Notes: generated by a model from the sequence alone, not told the origin. A stretch of 64,000 nucleotides of DNA from Halichoerus grypus (GCF_964656455.1 NC_135715.1:41736603-41800602); one strand, 5' to 3'. Positions 43,276 through 54,985 are shown, counted from the first letter of the stretch. Program-made: numbers and translations.

Positions 43276-43471
43276 TTTTTTTTTTTAAAGATTTTATTTA
43301 TTTGACAGAGAGAGACACAGCGAGAGAGGAAACACAAGCAGGGGGAGTGGGAGAGAGAGAAGCAGGCTTCCCGCGGAGCAGGGAGCCCAATGCGGGGCTC
43401 GATCCCAGGACCCTGGGATCATGACCTGAGCTGAAGGCAGACGCTTAACGACTGAGCCACCCAGACGCCCC
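43276..43471 (-). mobile_element. SINEC, antisense, in L1
   Basis: 'AAAGATTTTATTTATTTGAC', 'GAGAGACACAGCGAGAGAGG', 'GAGCCCAATGCGGGGCTCG', head 'GAGCCACCCAGACGCCCC'. Perfect 17-bp duplication TACATTTTGATACTGTT at 43259-43275 and 43472-43488. Short '…GCTTAACGACTGAG' variant. Confidence 0.96.
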
Positions 43472-44307
43472 TACATTTTGATACTGTTATTAAGTACATA
43501 CACATTTAAAACTGCTATGTTTTACTGCTAAATAAACTTTTATCAGTAAGAAATGTCACTTTACATATCTGGTAATATTCATTATTCTTTGAATTAGATT
43601 TTGAATGATATATCTCTTTCCACACTTTACTTTCCTGTTTTTAAAAGAAGCAATAGTTTTTTCTTGAGTATACACACTATGGAAATATCTACCTTTAGAT
43701 ATCTAGAGTGTTTAAATCATTCATATTCATTGTGATGTGGTTGGGTTGATAGCTATCATTTTATTTGTTTGTACTTTGTTTCATTACGTTTTTAAACCTG
43801 TTCTTTCTTTTCCTCCCAGCATTTACATCAATTAAGAATACTCATTTCTGTATCTCTTTTTCATCCCCACTATTGTCTTATTGGCCGTATCTCTTTGATT
43901 TTTTGAGGTGGCTATAAACACACACACATTACACATGGCATTCCACATTCAAGTAACATAAAACCACTTCATATATAATGCAAACATGATAAAGTAATAT
44001 ATTTTATTTTTCTCCTCCAATCCTTTGTGCTACTGTTGTACATTTTATCTTCATGTTACAAACCTCTAATATATCGTGATTGCTTTTGCTATAAATAATC
44101 AATTATTGTTTAAAGACAGTGAAGTGAAAAAAATATCCTTTTTTTGTCCACATATTTATCATCGCCAGCATTTAAAATATCCTCTTTGGTAACAGTTCAG
44201 TTTTTTATCTGGTAACACTTATTTCTGTGTGAACAGTTTAACATTTCTAATACAGCACATTGGCAATTCATGCTCTTAGCTTTTGTTTGTTTAAAATGTA
44301 TTGTTTT

Positions 44308-44489
44308 GGGGTGCCTAGGTGTCTCAGTCAATTAAGTGTCTGCCTAGGCTCAGGTCATGATCCTGCAGTCCCAGGATCAGGCCCAGCAACAGGTTTCCTG
44401 CTCAGCGGGGAGTCTGCTTCTCCCTCTGCCCCTCACCCCACTCTTGTGCTCTCTTTCTCTCTCAAATAAATAAAATCTTAAAAAAAATA
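44308..44489 (+). mobile_element. SINEC, sense, in L1
   Basis: Head GGGGTGCCTAGGTGTCTCAG, 'GGCTCAGGTCATGATCCTGC', tail AAATAAATAAAATCTTAAAA. Duplication AAATGTATTGTTTTG / AAAGGTATTGTCTTG (44293-44307, 44490-44504; two mismatches). Confidence 0.95.
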
Positions 44490-45129
44490 AAAGGTATTGT
44501 CTTGGTTTTGGAAGTTATTTTTACTAGTTATGGAATGCTAGGTTGAGAGTTTTTCTCTTTAAATACTTCACACTTTTCTTCCACTTAATTTGCTTAGACT
44601 CTTACAAGAAATCCATAATGATTCCTGTTTTGTTTCTCTGTACCTAAAGTGGTTCTTTTTTCCCAACGCAGGTTGATTTTTCTATTTTTTTCCCCTATGA
44701 TGTGGCTTGGATTGATTTCTTTCTATTCATCTTTTCTTGTGATTCACTGGACTTTGTGGATTTGTGGGTTATGCTTTCAAAAAAATTTGAAAATTTCTGG
44801 CAATTGTTTCTTCAAAAACTATTTTCTGTTCTTCCCTCTTTCTGTTTCCTTCCTACTTTGAATCCAGTCACATATATGTTAGACTATCCCAATATTACTG
44901 AGTTTCTGTTTATTTTGTTTACTCATTTTTTTCTTTGTGTGATTGAAATTGGATTATTTCTGTTATTGTAGGTTTAATTTCAATGGTATTTTTTGCAGTT
45001 TGGAGAAAATCTTTGTGACTGTGGATTAGACCAAGATTTCATAGATAAAACACAAAAAGTGTGATTCATAGAGACCAAATTGAAAAACTGTATTTTATAA
45101 AATTTAAAAAAAAATTTCTTTTCATAAGA

Positions 45130-46140
45130 CATTGTAAGGTAATAAAAAGATAAACTACAGTCTCTGAGTTAAGCATTTGCAGTTAATATATTTAATAAGA
45201 AATGTGTAACAAATATTCAAAATTCAGTGATAAGAAAACAAAGAACAAAATTTAAAAATGGTCCAAATATTTGAACAAAAACTCCATCAAAGAATGCATA
45301 AAGATGGAAAATAAACTTATGGATGTAAAAACACACATCATTATTCATTCAGGAAATGTAAATTAATACTACAATGAGATACTATAACACATTCAATAAA
45401 AAAAAAAAGAAAAAGAATAAAATTAAGAAGACTGACCACACTAAGTGGTGGTGAGGATGTAAAGAAACTGGAACTCTTCCACTCTGCTGGTAGGAATGCA
45501 AAATACTACAGCTTCCTTGGAAAATAGTTGGGCAGTGTTTTATAAAGTTAAGCATTCAACTACTACATGAGGCAGCCATTCCACTTTTGGTATTTACACA
45601 GGAGAAATAAAAGTATATGTCTATATAAAGACTTTAAAAGACTGTTTACAGCATTTCTATTTGTAACAGCTCCAATCCGGAAATAACTCAGATATCCCTT
45701 AACATGCAAATTGATAAACAAACTGTGGTATTATCTATACAATGGAACAGTACTCAGAATGAAATCATTTGAAATATTGATACATATTTCAACATGGAAC
45801 AAATGTCAAAATAATGCTGAATGAAAGAAGCCATACAACATTTTATAATTTTATTTATATCATACTCTAGAAAACAAAAACTAATCTACTATGACAACAT
45901 ATCACTGTTACCTTGGGGATAGAAGGCAGGTGAGAGTGTCACTACAAGGAAAAATTGGAAGAAGGGTATAAAGGGAGATAGGGAAACATATGGACATGAT
46001 GGATATATGCATTATCATGATTTCTGTGATGTTTTGCATTCATACACATTACATATGACAAAACTTTCAAATTTTATAATTTAAAAATATATGTTTTATT
46101 GTATGTTAATTATACTTCAATAAAGTTGTTTTTTAAAAGA
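45130..46140 (+). mobile_element. Old L1 ORF2 end and 3' UTR, sense
   Basis: 'GGTCCAAATATTTGAACAAA', 'TACTACAATGAGATACTATA', 'GTGGTGGTGAGGATGTAAAG', 'GGAACTCTTCCACTCTGCTG', 'GGCAGCCATTCCACTTTTGG', 'GTTTACAGCATTTCTATTTG', 'CAATGGAACAGTACTCAGAA', 'TGCTGAATGAAAGAAGCC' and finally 'AATTATACTTCAATAAAGTT' with an A-rich end. Collinear and uninterrupted for 1 kb. All frames are broken. Confidence 0.88.
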
Positions 46141-48500
46141 TGGCAGTGAGGCAGTGGGTTTAATGTGGCTGAGATAAAACATCTTAAGAAATGAAGAGTA
46201 TTCATTTGATTAGAAAACTGGTTAGTCATTATAAACAGCATCAGTGGTTTTGAAGGGGTAGGTTGGATGGGAAGCTAGATGAGAAAAGAAGAAAATGTGA
46301 ATGGGAAATATGTAAATATACAACATTTGTAGGAAATTCCTGTTAGAAGCTTATATTTAGATAAATGAATAGAGATCAAATAGTAACAGAAGTGAATCTA
46401 AGGAATGTTGTTTACATGATTATTGTTTTATTCTGAGGTGAGAATCCCTAAATGTATTGTAAAATGTTTCAGTAGAAAGGCAGATTTAGAAAACCCAGGA
46501 AATATTTAAAAGAAAACGAATTCTATTGAGGTCATTAAAAAGATGGAGAGAAGATACTATCTTCACGATGAAAGGATTTGCCTTGGATACGAGAAAGAAT
46601 GAATTCTGCATTGTCACTGGAGAGATGAAGAAGAGCAGAAGTTTAGTCAATAAAAGACTAACTAAAATGACCAACCTTCTTCATGGAACACTAAGTAATC
46701 TCTGGTATCGGAATTACAGTAAATAATTCTAAGTGAACTGCAAGAACAATTTCCTAAAATATAGAATTATAGCTAATAAATATTAGGTATAAATATAGGT
46801 ATTTTAAGAAATATTTTCCTGAATCTGCTGTAATAAATTACTTCTCTAAAACTGATTGTTGTGTGCCCTTGGAAAAATTACATAAATTCTTTAAGTCTAC
46901 TTCTCCACAAATATAAACAAAAACAATAAGGATATGTACATTATAGGTTATGATATTTGTTGTTAAATGAAATTAAAAATATGAATGTCCAAAATAATAA
47001 CCACTTTTAAATACTCATTGCAAGAAGAAAGAGGAGGGTCAAATATCATCCTATTATGCAAAGGTAATAAGCTATATACACACTATTTGAAATAGCAATG
47101 AAGTGAAGTATTAAAAGAATGTTTTAAATTTGTATTTTGAAAAGTATGCATTTTTTATTCAGTTGGATCAAATGTGGGCACTAATGAAGGCACAGTAATT
47201 TGCTGAAGCACATAATTAATACATTTTGTTGATCAATTCAATTTTTTAATCAGGTAGTCATGTAGGTAAAGCTTTGCTGAGACTGAAATGAGAAAAATAA
47301 AATTGCACTTGAACTGACTAAATATAGTTGGTAACTGTCAAATCAATATAAAGTTTTGCTCTTCATTTAATACCTAATATAGATATAAATAATTATCAAT
47401 ACTTTGCAACATACCTTTCTTATATTTAAACAATAATCATCTCAAATACACTTTCTTCGATTTGCATAGGAAAAACTGACAAATAGTGTACACAAAAGAA
47501 ATACATGAACATATCTTTCATTAGTTATTATGATGTAAAACACTACTCTTTCGTTGGATACATTTTAAGTCACCTGACAACTTTTACAATTTTATAAATC
47601 TCATTTCCAGTTATTTGTGGTGACCTACATAAATAGTACTTAGCACAATAAAAATGGCATCTGTGAAAAAATGACAAAAAAGAATACATCCTCAAAGAGC
47701 TGTCAATACCAACAATCTCTTAGTCTCTACATTATTTGCCCTGTTATGTTTTCCCCTAAATTCATAGAAATAAAAACGTGAGGTTTTGAGATTCACAGGG
47801 TTTCTGAATCAGACTTAATTAAAAATATTTCTATATATATCTACTGACACTGTCAAAGGTTCTTTAGGGTAAATGAGTAATTTTTTCCAGTTAAACCTAG
47901 AAAAAATCATTACGCCTTAATTTATTATTTTTAAATGAAGTATTTGCAGACTGTAGATTCACATGATTGCAAACAGTTATATTTAAAATTTCTCCACTGC
48001 TAGTCAGTGAAAATATTTTCTTGAATTTTCGGATTGAATTCTGTAGTTTACTATACAGTACCTAAGATGGTAAATAACAGATGGAAGAAATGCATCTTCC
48101 TGAAAAACCATGAGGAAAAAAACATAAAACTGAGAAAATGTAGGTTAAAAAAACTAAATACCATGTAATTCATCAAACTTCTTTCTCCATAAAATTTTTG
48201 ATCACTAAAGATGTGTTTGAATTACTTCCTAGAGGGCTCCAATGATTCCACACCCACAGTTTGCTTGGTGGGTCATTCCTGATGTTTATTGGTCTCTGTG
48301 TGATGAAAGGTTTCTTGACATCTGTTTTACATGCTTTCTAAATCCATTTGTGGCACATTGTTTTGTTGATGATGGAAATTGGGAACTATCAGCTTGAGTG
48401 CATTATGCTTTTCAGAAACACTAAGTTATGAAAAACTTACTTGTTCTTCCTGCTTTCAAGCCTCATTTCTTATATATATAACTGTTCCTTTTCCCATTTC
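46141..48500. other. Unassigned AT-rich stretch
   Basis: About 2.4 kb with no SINE, L1 or LTR recognised. Overlapping frames on both strands at 46486-46726 lack protein character. 46140-46680 is purine-rich and may be a decayed antisense L2, but I cannot support that. Confidence 0.4.
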
Positions 48501-48845
48501 TGATTGTTTACTCTTCCTCACTGTCTATTTCTACAAATGAACAATCCACCTTCTTACCTAAAGTCAATCCCTCCTCTCCTGCACTAAATCTTACCTACTC
48601 TTACGTATTCTGAAAGACACTGTCCCAGCAATTCTTCCTTCCCTCAGAACATCATTTTCTCTCTTGACAATTTTCACTGACATAAAAACACATTTTTATT
48701 TCTCCCATTTAAATAAGAACAGCCAACAATCTTGTTTGACCAAACTTCCCCTGCTAAAGCTCTAATTCATGTTTCTCCTTTGCCACAAAAGTCCTGAGAA
48801 AGTTTTTTGTATTTTGTCCCCAATTATACTCATTCATTTCTTTCT

Positions 48846-49050
48846 TTTTTTTTTTTTTAAGATTTTATTTATTTATTTATTTGACAGAGAGAGAGACAGT
48901 TAGAGAGGGAACACAAGCAGGGGGAGTGGGAGAGGGAGACGCAGGCCTCCCGCGGAGGAGGGAGCCCGACGTGGGGCTTGATCCCAGGACCCTGGGATCA
49001 TGACCCGAGCCGAAGGCAGAGGCTTAATGACTGAGCCAGCCAGGCGCCCC
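48846..49050 (-). mobile_element. SINEC, antisense, in L2
   Basis: 'AAGATTTTATTTATTTATTT', 'GAGACAGTTAGAGAGGGAAC', 'CTCCCGCGGAGGAGGGAGCC', head 'GAGCCAGCCAGGCGCCCC'. Perfect 21-bp duplication (starts TATACTCATTC, ends TTTCTTTCT) at 48825-48845 and 49051-49071. CpG-rich, hence young. Confidence 0.97.
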
Positions 49051-49672
49051 TATACTCATTCATTTCTTTCTTAAATCTACTCCAAACAAACCTTTGTAAC
49101 CATCACTCTAAGAGAATTGTTTTTATCAAAGTTCCGCAATGATTTCCACATTCGTTAATCTAGTGGTGAAATATCAGGCTTTATCTCATTTAATACACCC
49201 TCAACATTTAACTCATTTAATCACTTTCTTCACCTAGCTTTATTAAAACCTTATCTTATTCATTGTCTTCTTACATAACCAGCCTCTCCTGCTAAGTCTC
49301 TATGTTAGTTCCCTCTTTTCCCTTTTCTTTAGGTTGGCAAGTCACCGTCATTGCTCCATTTTTTTTCTCTATGCTCTTTCATTGTTCAGGTGATCATATT
49401 CCGTCCTGTGGCTTTAAAAAAACCCATAAATGGAAGATTCTCATATCCCTGTTTTCAGGACAGATTTTGTTCTGTACCCCAGATTCTTATATCTAAATGC
49501 TTACTTGACATCATACTTGGATATCTAATAATATCTGGAAGTGAAAACATCCAGAAGTTAACTTCTAAATTTTACCCTTCAATTTCTCTAACTGTAGTTT
49601 GCTTCCCACCTCATGTGATGGCATTTCTGAATTTCCAATGACATGGACCAATCTTAACAACTTCACTGACAC

Positions 49673-49685
49673 CTCCCTCCCTCCC

Positions 49686-49718
<33 letters not shown>

Positions 49719-49734
49719 TGCACACACATGCACA
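49673..49734. repeat. (CCCT)n(CT)n(CA)n compound microsatellite
   Basis: CTCCCTCC units, about 11 CT units, a CACACACA run, then two CATGCACACA units. The open frames in both directions across it are composition artefacts. Confidence 0.92.
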
Positions 49735-50506
49735 GAATCTACATCAAGAATTTCTGTGCACATTATCTTTAAAATATATGCAGAATCCAGGAGCTTCCTA
49801 CCACCTATACTGCTACCACACCATTTCACCTCGACTATGCAGAGTGTTCCCACTGGATTCCCTGTTTCCACACATACCTCTTCTCAGCATCACACTAACA
49901 GTGATCCATTAAACATAAAAGTGTGATCATGCTGTTCCTTCACTCCATGAGTAGGAGTTGGCCAAACTGGCTCACTACCCTTAAAGTTTGTTTTGTAAAT
50001 AAACTTTTATTGAAACACAGACATGACAATTCATTTAGTGCACTGTCCATATAACATTTTTTTCCAGATGAAAACCTACCGTCTATTTATTTTTAAATTT
50101 TTTATTTAAATTCAATTTAGTTAAATATAGTGTGTTATTAGTTTCAGGGGAAGAATTTAGTGATTCATCAGTTGCATATAACATCCAGTGCTCACTACAT
50201 CAAGTTCCCTCCTTAATGCCCATCACCCAGTTACCCCATCCCCTCATCCACCTCCCCTCCAGCAACTCTCAGCTTGTTTCTTATAGTTAAGAGTCTCTTA
50301 TGGTTTGCTTTCCCCTGTTTTTATATTATTTTATTTTTTCCTTCCATTACCCTATTTCATCTGTTTTCTTAAATTCCACATATGAGTGAAATCATATGAC
50401 ATTTGTCTTTCTCTAACTCATTTCGCCTAGCATAATATCCTCTAGTTCCATCCACATCATTGCAAATGGCAAGATTTCATTCTTTTTGATGGCTGAGTAA
50501 TATTCC

Positions 50507-50508
<2 letters not shown>

Positions 50509-50552
<44 letters not shown>
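50509..50552 (+). repeat. (TG)22 microsatellite within L1
   Basis: 22 perfect TG units replace the short TA-rich spot that L1 carries between 'TATTCCATTG' and 'CACATCTTC'. The 'CVCVCV' frames are its translation. Confidence 0.97.
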
Positions 50553-50557
<5 letters not shown>

Positions 50558-50570
50558 CCCACATCTTCTT

Positions 50571-50770
50571 TTTTTTTTTTTTTAAAGATTTTATTTATTT
50601 ATTTGACAGAGAGAGACAGCGAGAGCAGGAACACAAGCAGGGGGAGTGGGAGAGGGAGAAGCGGGCTTCCTGCCGAGCAGGGAGCCCAATGTGGGGCTCG
50701 ATCCCAGGACCCTGGGATCATGACCTGAGCCGAAGGCAGACACTTAACGACTGAGCCACCCAGGCGCCCT
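50571..50770 (-). mobile_element. SINEC, antisense, in L1
   Basis: 'AAAGATTTTATTTATTTATT', 'GAGAGACAGCGAGAGCAGGA', 'GAGCCCAATGTGGGGCTCG', head 'GAGCCACCCAGGCGCCCT'. The perfect 15-bp duplication ATCCCACATCTTCTT at 50556-50570 and 50771-50785 is itself L1 sequence, so the SINE is younger than the L1. Confidence 0.97.
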
Positions 50771-51073
50771 ATCCCACATCTTCTTTATCCATTCATCTGT
50801 CGATGGACATCTGGGCTCTTTCCATATTTTGGCTATTGTGGACCTTGTTGCTATAAACAGTGGGGTGCATGTATCCCTCTGAATCACTATTTTTGTATCC
50901 TTTGGATAAATACCTAGTAGTGCAATTATTGAGTTGTGATTCTTTTTATGCTACATTTGCAGAAATGAAAGGTTATGACAGAGACTGTATAGCTTCTAAG
51001 TGTCAAAAATTACTTGTGCTTTTTACAGAAAAGGTTTGATTTCCAAAGTTCACTGAAAACTTAGATTCCCCAA

Positions 51074-51272
51074 GGGTGCCTGGGTGGCTCAGTTGGTTAA
51101 GCGATTGCCTTCGGCTCAGGTCATGATCCCAGGGTCCTGGGATTGAGCCCCACATCGGGCTCCCTGCTCAGCAGGGGGCCTTCTTCTCCCCGTCCCTCTG
51201 CCCCTTCCACTGCTAGTGCTCTTCTGCTCTCTCGTTCTGTCAAATAAATAAATAAAATCTTAAAAAAAAAAA
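51074..51272 (+). mobile_element. SINEC, sense
   Basis: Head GGGTGCCTGGGTGGCTCAGT, 'AAGCGATTGCCTTCGGCTCA', tail AAATAAATAAATAAAATCTT plus A-run. Imperfect duplication AAAACTTAGATTCCCCAA against AAAACTTAATTCCCCAA (one base missing on the right copy). Confidence 0.95.
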
Positions 51273-51329
51273 AAAACTTAATTCCCCAATTTCCATTAAT
51301 TTAGTTATGCTAAATGCCACAGCCACTTA

Positions 51330-51900
51330 CATATTTTATAAGGCCCTTCATAACTTGACTCTCCACTAGCTCTCTCTTGCTCCAGTCACACTTGTCCCCT
51401 TACTGTTTCTCCTTAGAGCTTTTGCATTGGATGTCTACTCTGTCTAGAATAATCTTTCTATAGATAGCAACAAGGTTAAACCCCTTACTTCTTTCAAGTC
51501 TTTGCTCAAATGTTAAATTAATGAGGGCTATCTTGGGTTCTCTTTTAAGTTACAAGTAACCTCACTAGCCCTGTATCCACAAATTCCTGATTCTCTTTTC
51601 ATTGCTATTATTTCCATAGCATTTAGACTCTAAAAATAAAGTTGAAATCTATTCTTTGTAATTTGGTGCAACCTACCTACAATAAAATGTAAACTCAATT
51701 GTATTAGGTTTTGGTGTACTGAGCTATTCTAAGGACCTAAATCAGTGTCTGACCTAAAGTAAATGTTCAATACATATATATGTAATGATCTTATAAATAT
51801 TGTGTTTTGGAAGCATAGCAAAACAACTGGTATAGAACAGACATATGAGCAGATAAATGCACGTGCACATGAATGAATGAATTAATGAATAAAGAGTTTC
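51330..51900 (+). mobile_element. LINE2 (L2) 3' end, sense
   Basis: 'ATAAGGCCCTTCATAACTTG', 'CTCTTGCTCCAGTCACACTT', 'TCTGTCTAGAATAATCTTTC', 'TTCAAGTCTTTGCTCAAATG', 'TTCCATAGCATTTAGACTC' and 'AAGTAAATGTTCAATACATA' are collinear with the L2 3' end, finishing at the GAATGAATGAATTAATGAAT tail repeats. Confidence 0.8.
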
Positions 51901-52589
51901 ACAAAGGACGTTTGGTGACATATAATAAGAAGTAGCTTAGAATATTAAGAAAATTGTATGTTGATATATAGTAATTAATGTTAATTAAATTTGCAAATAT
52001 TAATTGAAATTTTTAAACATTATATTAATAAATATGAAATAGTAGTTGAATTTGTAAAAGTTAATTGCAACAAGTATTAAGCGGATTTGCAAAATTGTTA
52101 AGTTGAATGAAAAAAACAAAGAATGAAATAATGTCATAAAAGTTCACAGAATGCTTTCATACCTGAGGAATTTAACCTTATGTAGACCAGGCTTTAACCT
52201 ATGAAGACCATAATCAAGAGAGAAATATTCATAGTTTTCAGAGGAACACTTTTGTTTTTCAATTTATAGGTAGAAGAGAAGGAGTATCTGGAGAAAAAAA
52301 TGCTAATGTTGTATGGGAGAGGGACAACAGATGGAACAGTATTCTGATAAAAAGGAGAAATGAAGAAAGTATTTAGAAAAGGAGAAATACAGAAGAGCAA
52401 AATAATTATATAGACATTGCCTAATACTTGGCAGCCTCTGGGATATGAAACATGCTTCATTTTATTTTTACTTAATCCTAGTAGAATGCCTGGGACATGG
52501 ACATTATTATCTAAAACTGAAATCATCCTATTCCTCAATAACCCTGGCATGTTTTTCTCCTCCAGGCTCTCATCTTTATTAAATAGCTC
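51901..52589. other. Unassigned sequence
   Basis: AT-rich with TTAATTAA-type patches. The 133-codon reverse-strand frame at 52194-52595, the longest on that strand apart from SINE-derived ones, has no family resemblance and overlaps a shorter forward frame. Confidence 0.35.
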
Positions 52590-53690
52590 CACCATTCACT
52601 TAGTCTCTCAGTCTTGAAGGTTTGGAGTCATAGCTGTCTCCCTTCTTTTCCTAAATCCCACATCCATTTAATCAAGTCCTATGATATATATTATTATAAT
52701 GGCCATATTTGTAGCCTGTATTCATATGACATGCTTCCCAAACAAAAATACTTTGCAAACATTAACTAATTTAATTCACACAATAACCCTATGATGCAAA
52801 TATTATTACTAGTATTAATCTAGAAATTAATAATTCAAATTTTAGCCAAAAACATGTTAAAGCATACATACCTAATAAGTGATAAAATCAAAATTTAAAC
52901 TCAAATTTCTCTGCCTCCAAAGTGCATGTGGCTAATCAATTTCTACTATCGCTTCAAGTGTTTCTGGTTTCTCCTTAGATCTACTTTAAGTGCCTCTTTA
53001 TAGTCTAAATTACCATCATGTCTCACTTGCACAAGGGCAGTAACTCACTAACTTGACTTTCTACATCCACTTGACCCCTCAAGCGCATTCTCCCCACTGA
53101 ACTCAGACAAATATTTGTGAGTTAAAATTATATTACTCTCTTGTTTCAAAACATATCACTGGCTATCCTCTTTCTCTAGCTAAAAAGTCCAAAGAGAAAC
53201 CTCATGTAGATTTTTTTCTAACCTTTGGAACCACTGTTAGCAGCATTGCATTTGGGTTAATCTACTCTAACTTCTCATGTTCTAGTCACACTAGATCTTT
53301 TTTCTTTTTGTTTCTCTCTGACAACCAATTGCACACATAGTTCCATTGCCCGTATCAGATACCTCCCTTCTCCCACCACCTTTGTTTAGCTGAATCTACT
53401 CAATCTTTAGATTTCAGTTTAAGCATTATGTTCTCAAAGAAGGTTAAAATTTCACTACCCTGTGACCCAAAGATTATTTTATAAACTATTATTCTTTTAT
53501 GTAAGTATTCAATTTCTGGATTGCCCATTACTTTATAGCTTCTGTGAAGACAGGGATCAAGTTTATCTTGTTCATTTCTCTCCCGCTCCACATGCCTAAT
53601 GTGGAGGATACTGTCCACATGGTACATGTCTGTGGCAAGAAGAAACCAAATGCAATTAGGCATTTACTGGAAGTCTCAAATTTCTTTTAT
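52590..53690 (+). mobile_element. LINE2 (L2) 3' half, sense, long copy
   Basis: 'CACTTAGTCTCTCAGTCTTG', 'GGAGTCATAGCTGTCTCCC', 'CCCACATCCATTTAATCAAG', 'ACCATCATGTCTCACTTGCA', 'GTTTCAAAACATATCACTGG', 'CTAGCTAAAAAGTCCAAAG', 'GTTCTAGTCACACTAGATC' and 'GACAGGGATCAAGTTTATC' follow the L2 order over 1.1 kb, with a MIR embedded. Confidence 0.65.
52735..52925 (-). mobile_element. MIR SINE fragment, antisense, in L2
   Basis: 'CTTTGCAAACATTAACTAAT', 'TAATTCACACAATAACCCTA', 'TGATGCAAATATTATTACTA' and 'CTCTGCCTCCAAAGTGC' follow the MIR complement (TTTACATGTATTAACTCATTTAATCCTCACAACAACCCTATGAGG…). Confidence 0.7.
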
Positions 53691-54279
53691 TTATATTAGC
53701 TACAATTTTATGACTTATACATTTCACATTCTTTTAATTATGTGACAAATATTAAATGTTTATTATATTATTTGAATTTATTTTTGCATTACCAGTGTGC
53801 ACTTTTCAAACTAATGTGAAAACATCAAAAATGTAGTGCAATAAAAATGCAGTGAGCAACACTGTTCTTAATTTATATATAAAAATAAATATATATCTCA
53901 TTTTTAAATAAAAAAGTTTTAAATCTTTGTTTCTTATGAAATCTGCAAACTCGTATGTACATATTTTCAATATTGTCATTAAATTAATTTTCAACAATGT
54001 CATTGTCTGAATTCGTGATGACCATTTAAAGTCTAGGCCAATGAGCACCACACACCGTAAGCACCACTGTATCTTTTATTAATTAGGGTAGCATATGATC
54101 ATCATAAGAAAGTAAATCCATCTGAATTTTAATAGTCTGAAAAGAAGGCACTGAATATAAGACAGTCATTTTAATTATATTTATTACAAGAATAATATTA
54201 TGAATTGCTAATTATCATCATGTGACCTACCCTCTTAACATGTGATCTACCCTGTTAATACATTTTGAATTTCACTATA
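53691..54279. other. Unassigned AT-rich sequence
   Basis: Nothing recognised. A short local duplication 'CATGTGACCTACCCTCTTAA' / 'CATGTGATCTACCCTGTTAA' occurs at about 54220-54258. Confidence 0.4.
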
Positions 54280-54985
54280 TCAGATTGTTAACTCACACCT
54301 GTTAGGATGGTTATTATTATAAAAAAGGATAACAAAGGTTGGCAAGGTACTGGAGAAAGTAGAACCCTCATACATTGTTGGTGGGAATGTAATAATGGTG
54401 CAACAGCTACAGAAAATAATATAGAGTTTCATCAAAAAAATAAAGTAGAACTAATATATGATCCATCAATCACACCTCTGGATTTATATCCAAAAGAATT
54501 GAAATCAGGATATTGAAGAGCTATCTGGATATCCATGTTCACTGCAGCATTATCTGTAAAAACAATGACATGAAAACAACCTAAATGTCCTTTGATGTAT
54601 GAATGCATAAAGAAAATGTGGTATATACATGCAATGGAATATTATAAAGCTTTAAAAAGAATGAAATCCTGCCATTTGTGACATCATAAATGAACTTTGA
54701 AGATACAAGTGAAATAATCCAGCCACAGGATAACAAATACTTCATGATTCCACTTATATGAGGTATCAAAAAAAGTTAAGCTCATAGAAGCAGAGAATAC
54801 AGTAGTGGTTAACAGGGGCCGGGGGTGGGTTGGGAATAGGGAGTTGTCATTCAATGGATATAAAGTTTTAATTATGCTAAATAAATAATTTCTGGAGTTG
54901 GCTGTGTTCCTTCAATTCAAAATGTAGTGTAATTACATTGTGTACATTCACTCCATTTTATTAGTCCTCTCCAACTGATGCATAC
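54280..54985 (+). mobile_element. Old L1 ORF2 end and 3' UTR, sense
   Basis: 'CTCACACCTGTTAGGATGG', 'CATACATTGTTGGTGGGAAT', 'TTTATATCCAAAAGAATTG', 'TTCACTGCAGCATTATCTGT', 'GGTATATACATGCAATGGAA', 'ATTCCACTTATATGAGGTAT' and 'AATACAGTAGTGGTTAACAG' are in L1 order. The 69-codon frame at 54307 is a decayed ORF2 C-terminus (it still reads '…GTGESRTLIHCWWECNNG…'). Confidence 0.9.

Larger units (their letters stand above)
42890..45010 (-). mobile_element. Antisense L1 ORF2 (middle part), two SINEs inside
   Basis: Collinear with the complement of L1 ORF2: 'GAAAGTCCGATATGCACTTG' and 'TCTGTAAATATTAATCTACT'; after the first SINE 'CATTGTGATGTGGTTGGGTT' and 'TTTACATCAATTAAGAATAC'; after the second 'GGAATGCTAGGTTGAGAGTT', 'TTCTTGTGATTCACTGG' and 'GGCAATTGTTTCTTCAAAAA'. 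Old and diverged. Forward frames at 44649 and 44702 are antisense noise, not proteins. Confidence 0.7.
48501..49935 (+). mobile_element. LINE2 (L2/CR1-type) ORF region, sense
   Basis: 'TTTGTAACCATCACTCTAAG', 'GTTTTTATCAAAGTTCCGCA', 'ATGATTTCCACATTCGTTAA', 'TTTCTTCACCTAGCTTTATT', 'CTGTGGCTTTAAAAAAACCC' and 'GACATCATACTTGGATATCT' are collinear with the L2 reverse-transcriptase region (…AAGGTCACCAATGACCTCCA…, …CATCTCCACTTGGATGTC…). Interrupted by a SINE (48846-49050) and a CT/CA repeat. Frames at 49302 and 49351 are remnants with no function. Confidence 0.65.
50085..50937 (-). mobile_element. Carnivore-type L1 3' region, antisense
   Basis: 'TAAATTCAATTTAGTTAAAT', 'GCATATAACATCCAGTGCTC', 'TTAATGCCCATCACCCAGTT', 'CCACCTCCCCTCCAGCAACT', 'CATATGAGTGAAATCATATG', 'CTCTAGTTCCATCCACATCA' and 'TCCATTCATCTGTCGATGGA' run through to 'GTAGTGCAATTATTGAGTTG'. 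It is the complement of the 3' UTR and ORF2 end. A (TG)22 tract and a SINE sit inside it. Exact left boundary and target-site duplication unclear. Confidence 0.9.
49950..51045 (+). mobile_element. hAT-like DNA element split by an L1
   Basis: Left part 49950-50057: 'GAGTTGGCCAAACTGGCTC', 'TTTGTTTTGTAAATAAACTT', 'TATTGAAACACAGACATGAC'. Right part from about 50938: 'TTTTATGCTACATTTGCAGA', 'TGACAGAGACTGTATAGC', 'TTTACAGAAAAGGTTTGATT'. Together these follow the old element with 'GGGTCGGCAAACT' termini, the same family as 56074-56282. The L1 between them inserted later. Confidence 0.65.

Noticed and set aside
50510..50754. Open frames beginning with Cys-Val repeats
   Set aside because: Direct translation of the (TG)22 microsatellite running into a SINE.
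52194..52595. 133-codon reverse-strand open frame
   Set aside because: No domain or family character, overlapped by another frame on the plus strand, in a region next to L2 remnants. Consistent with chance.
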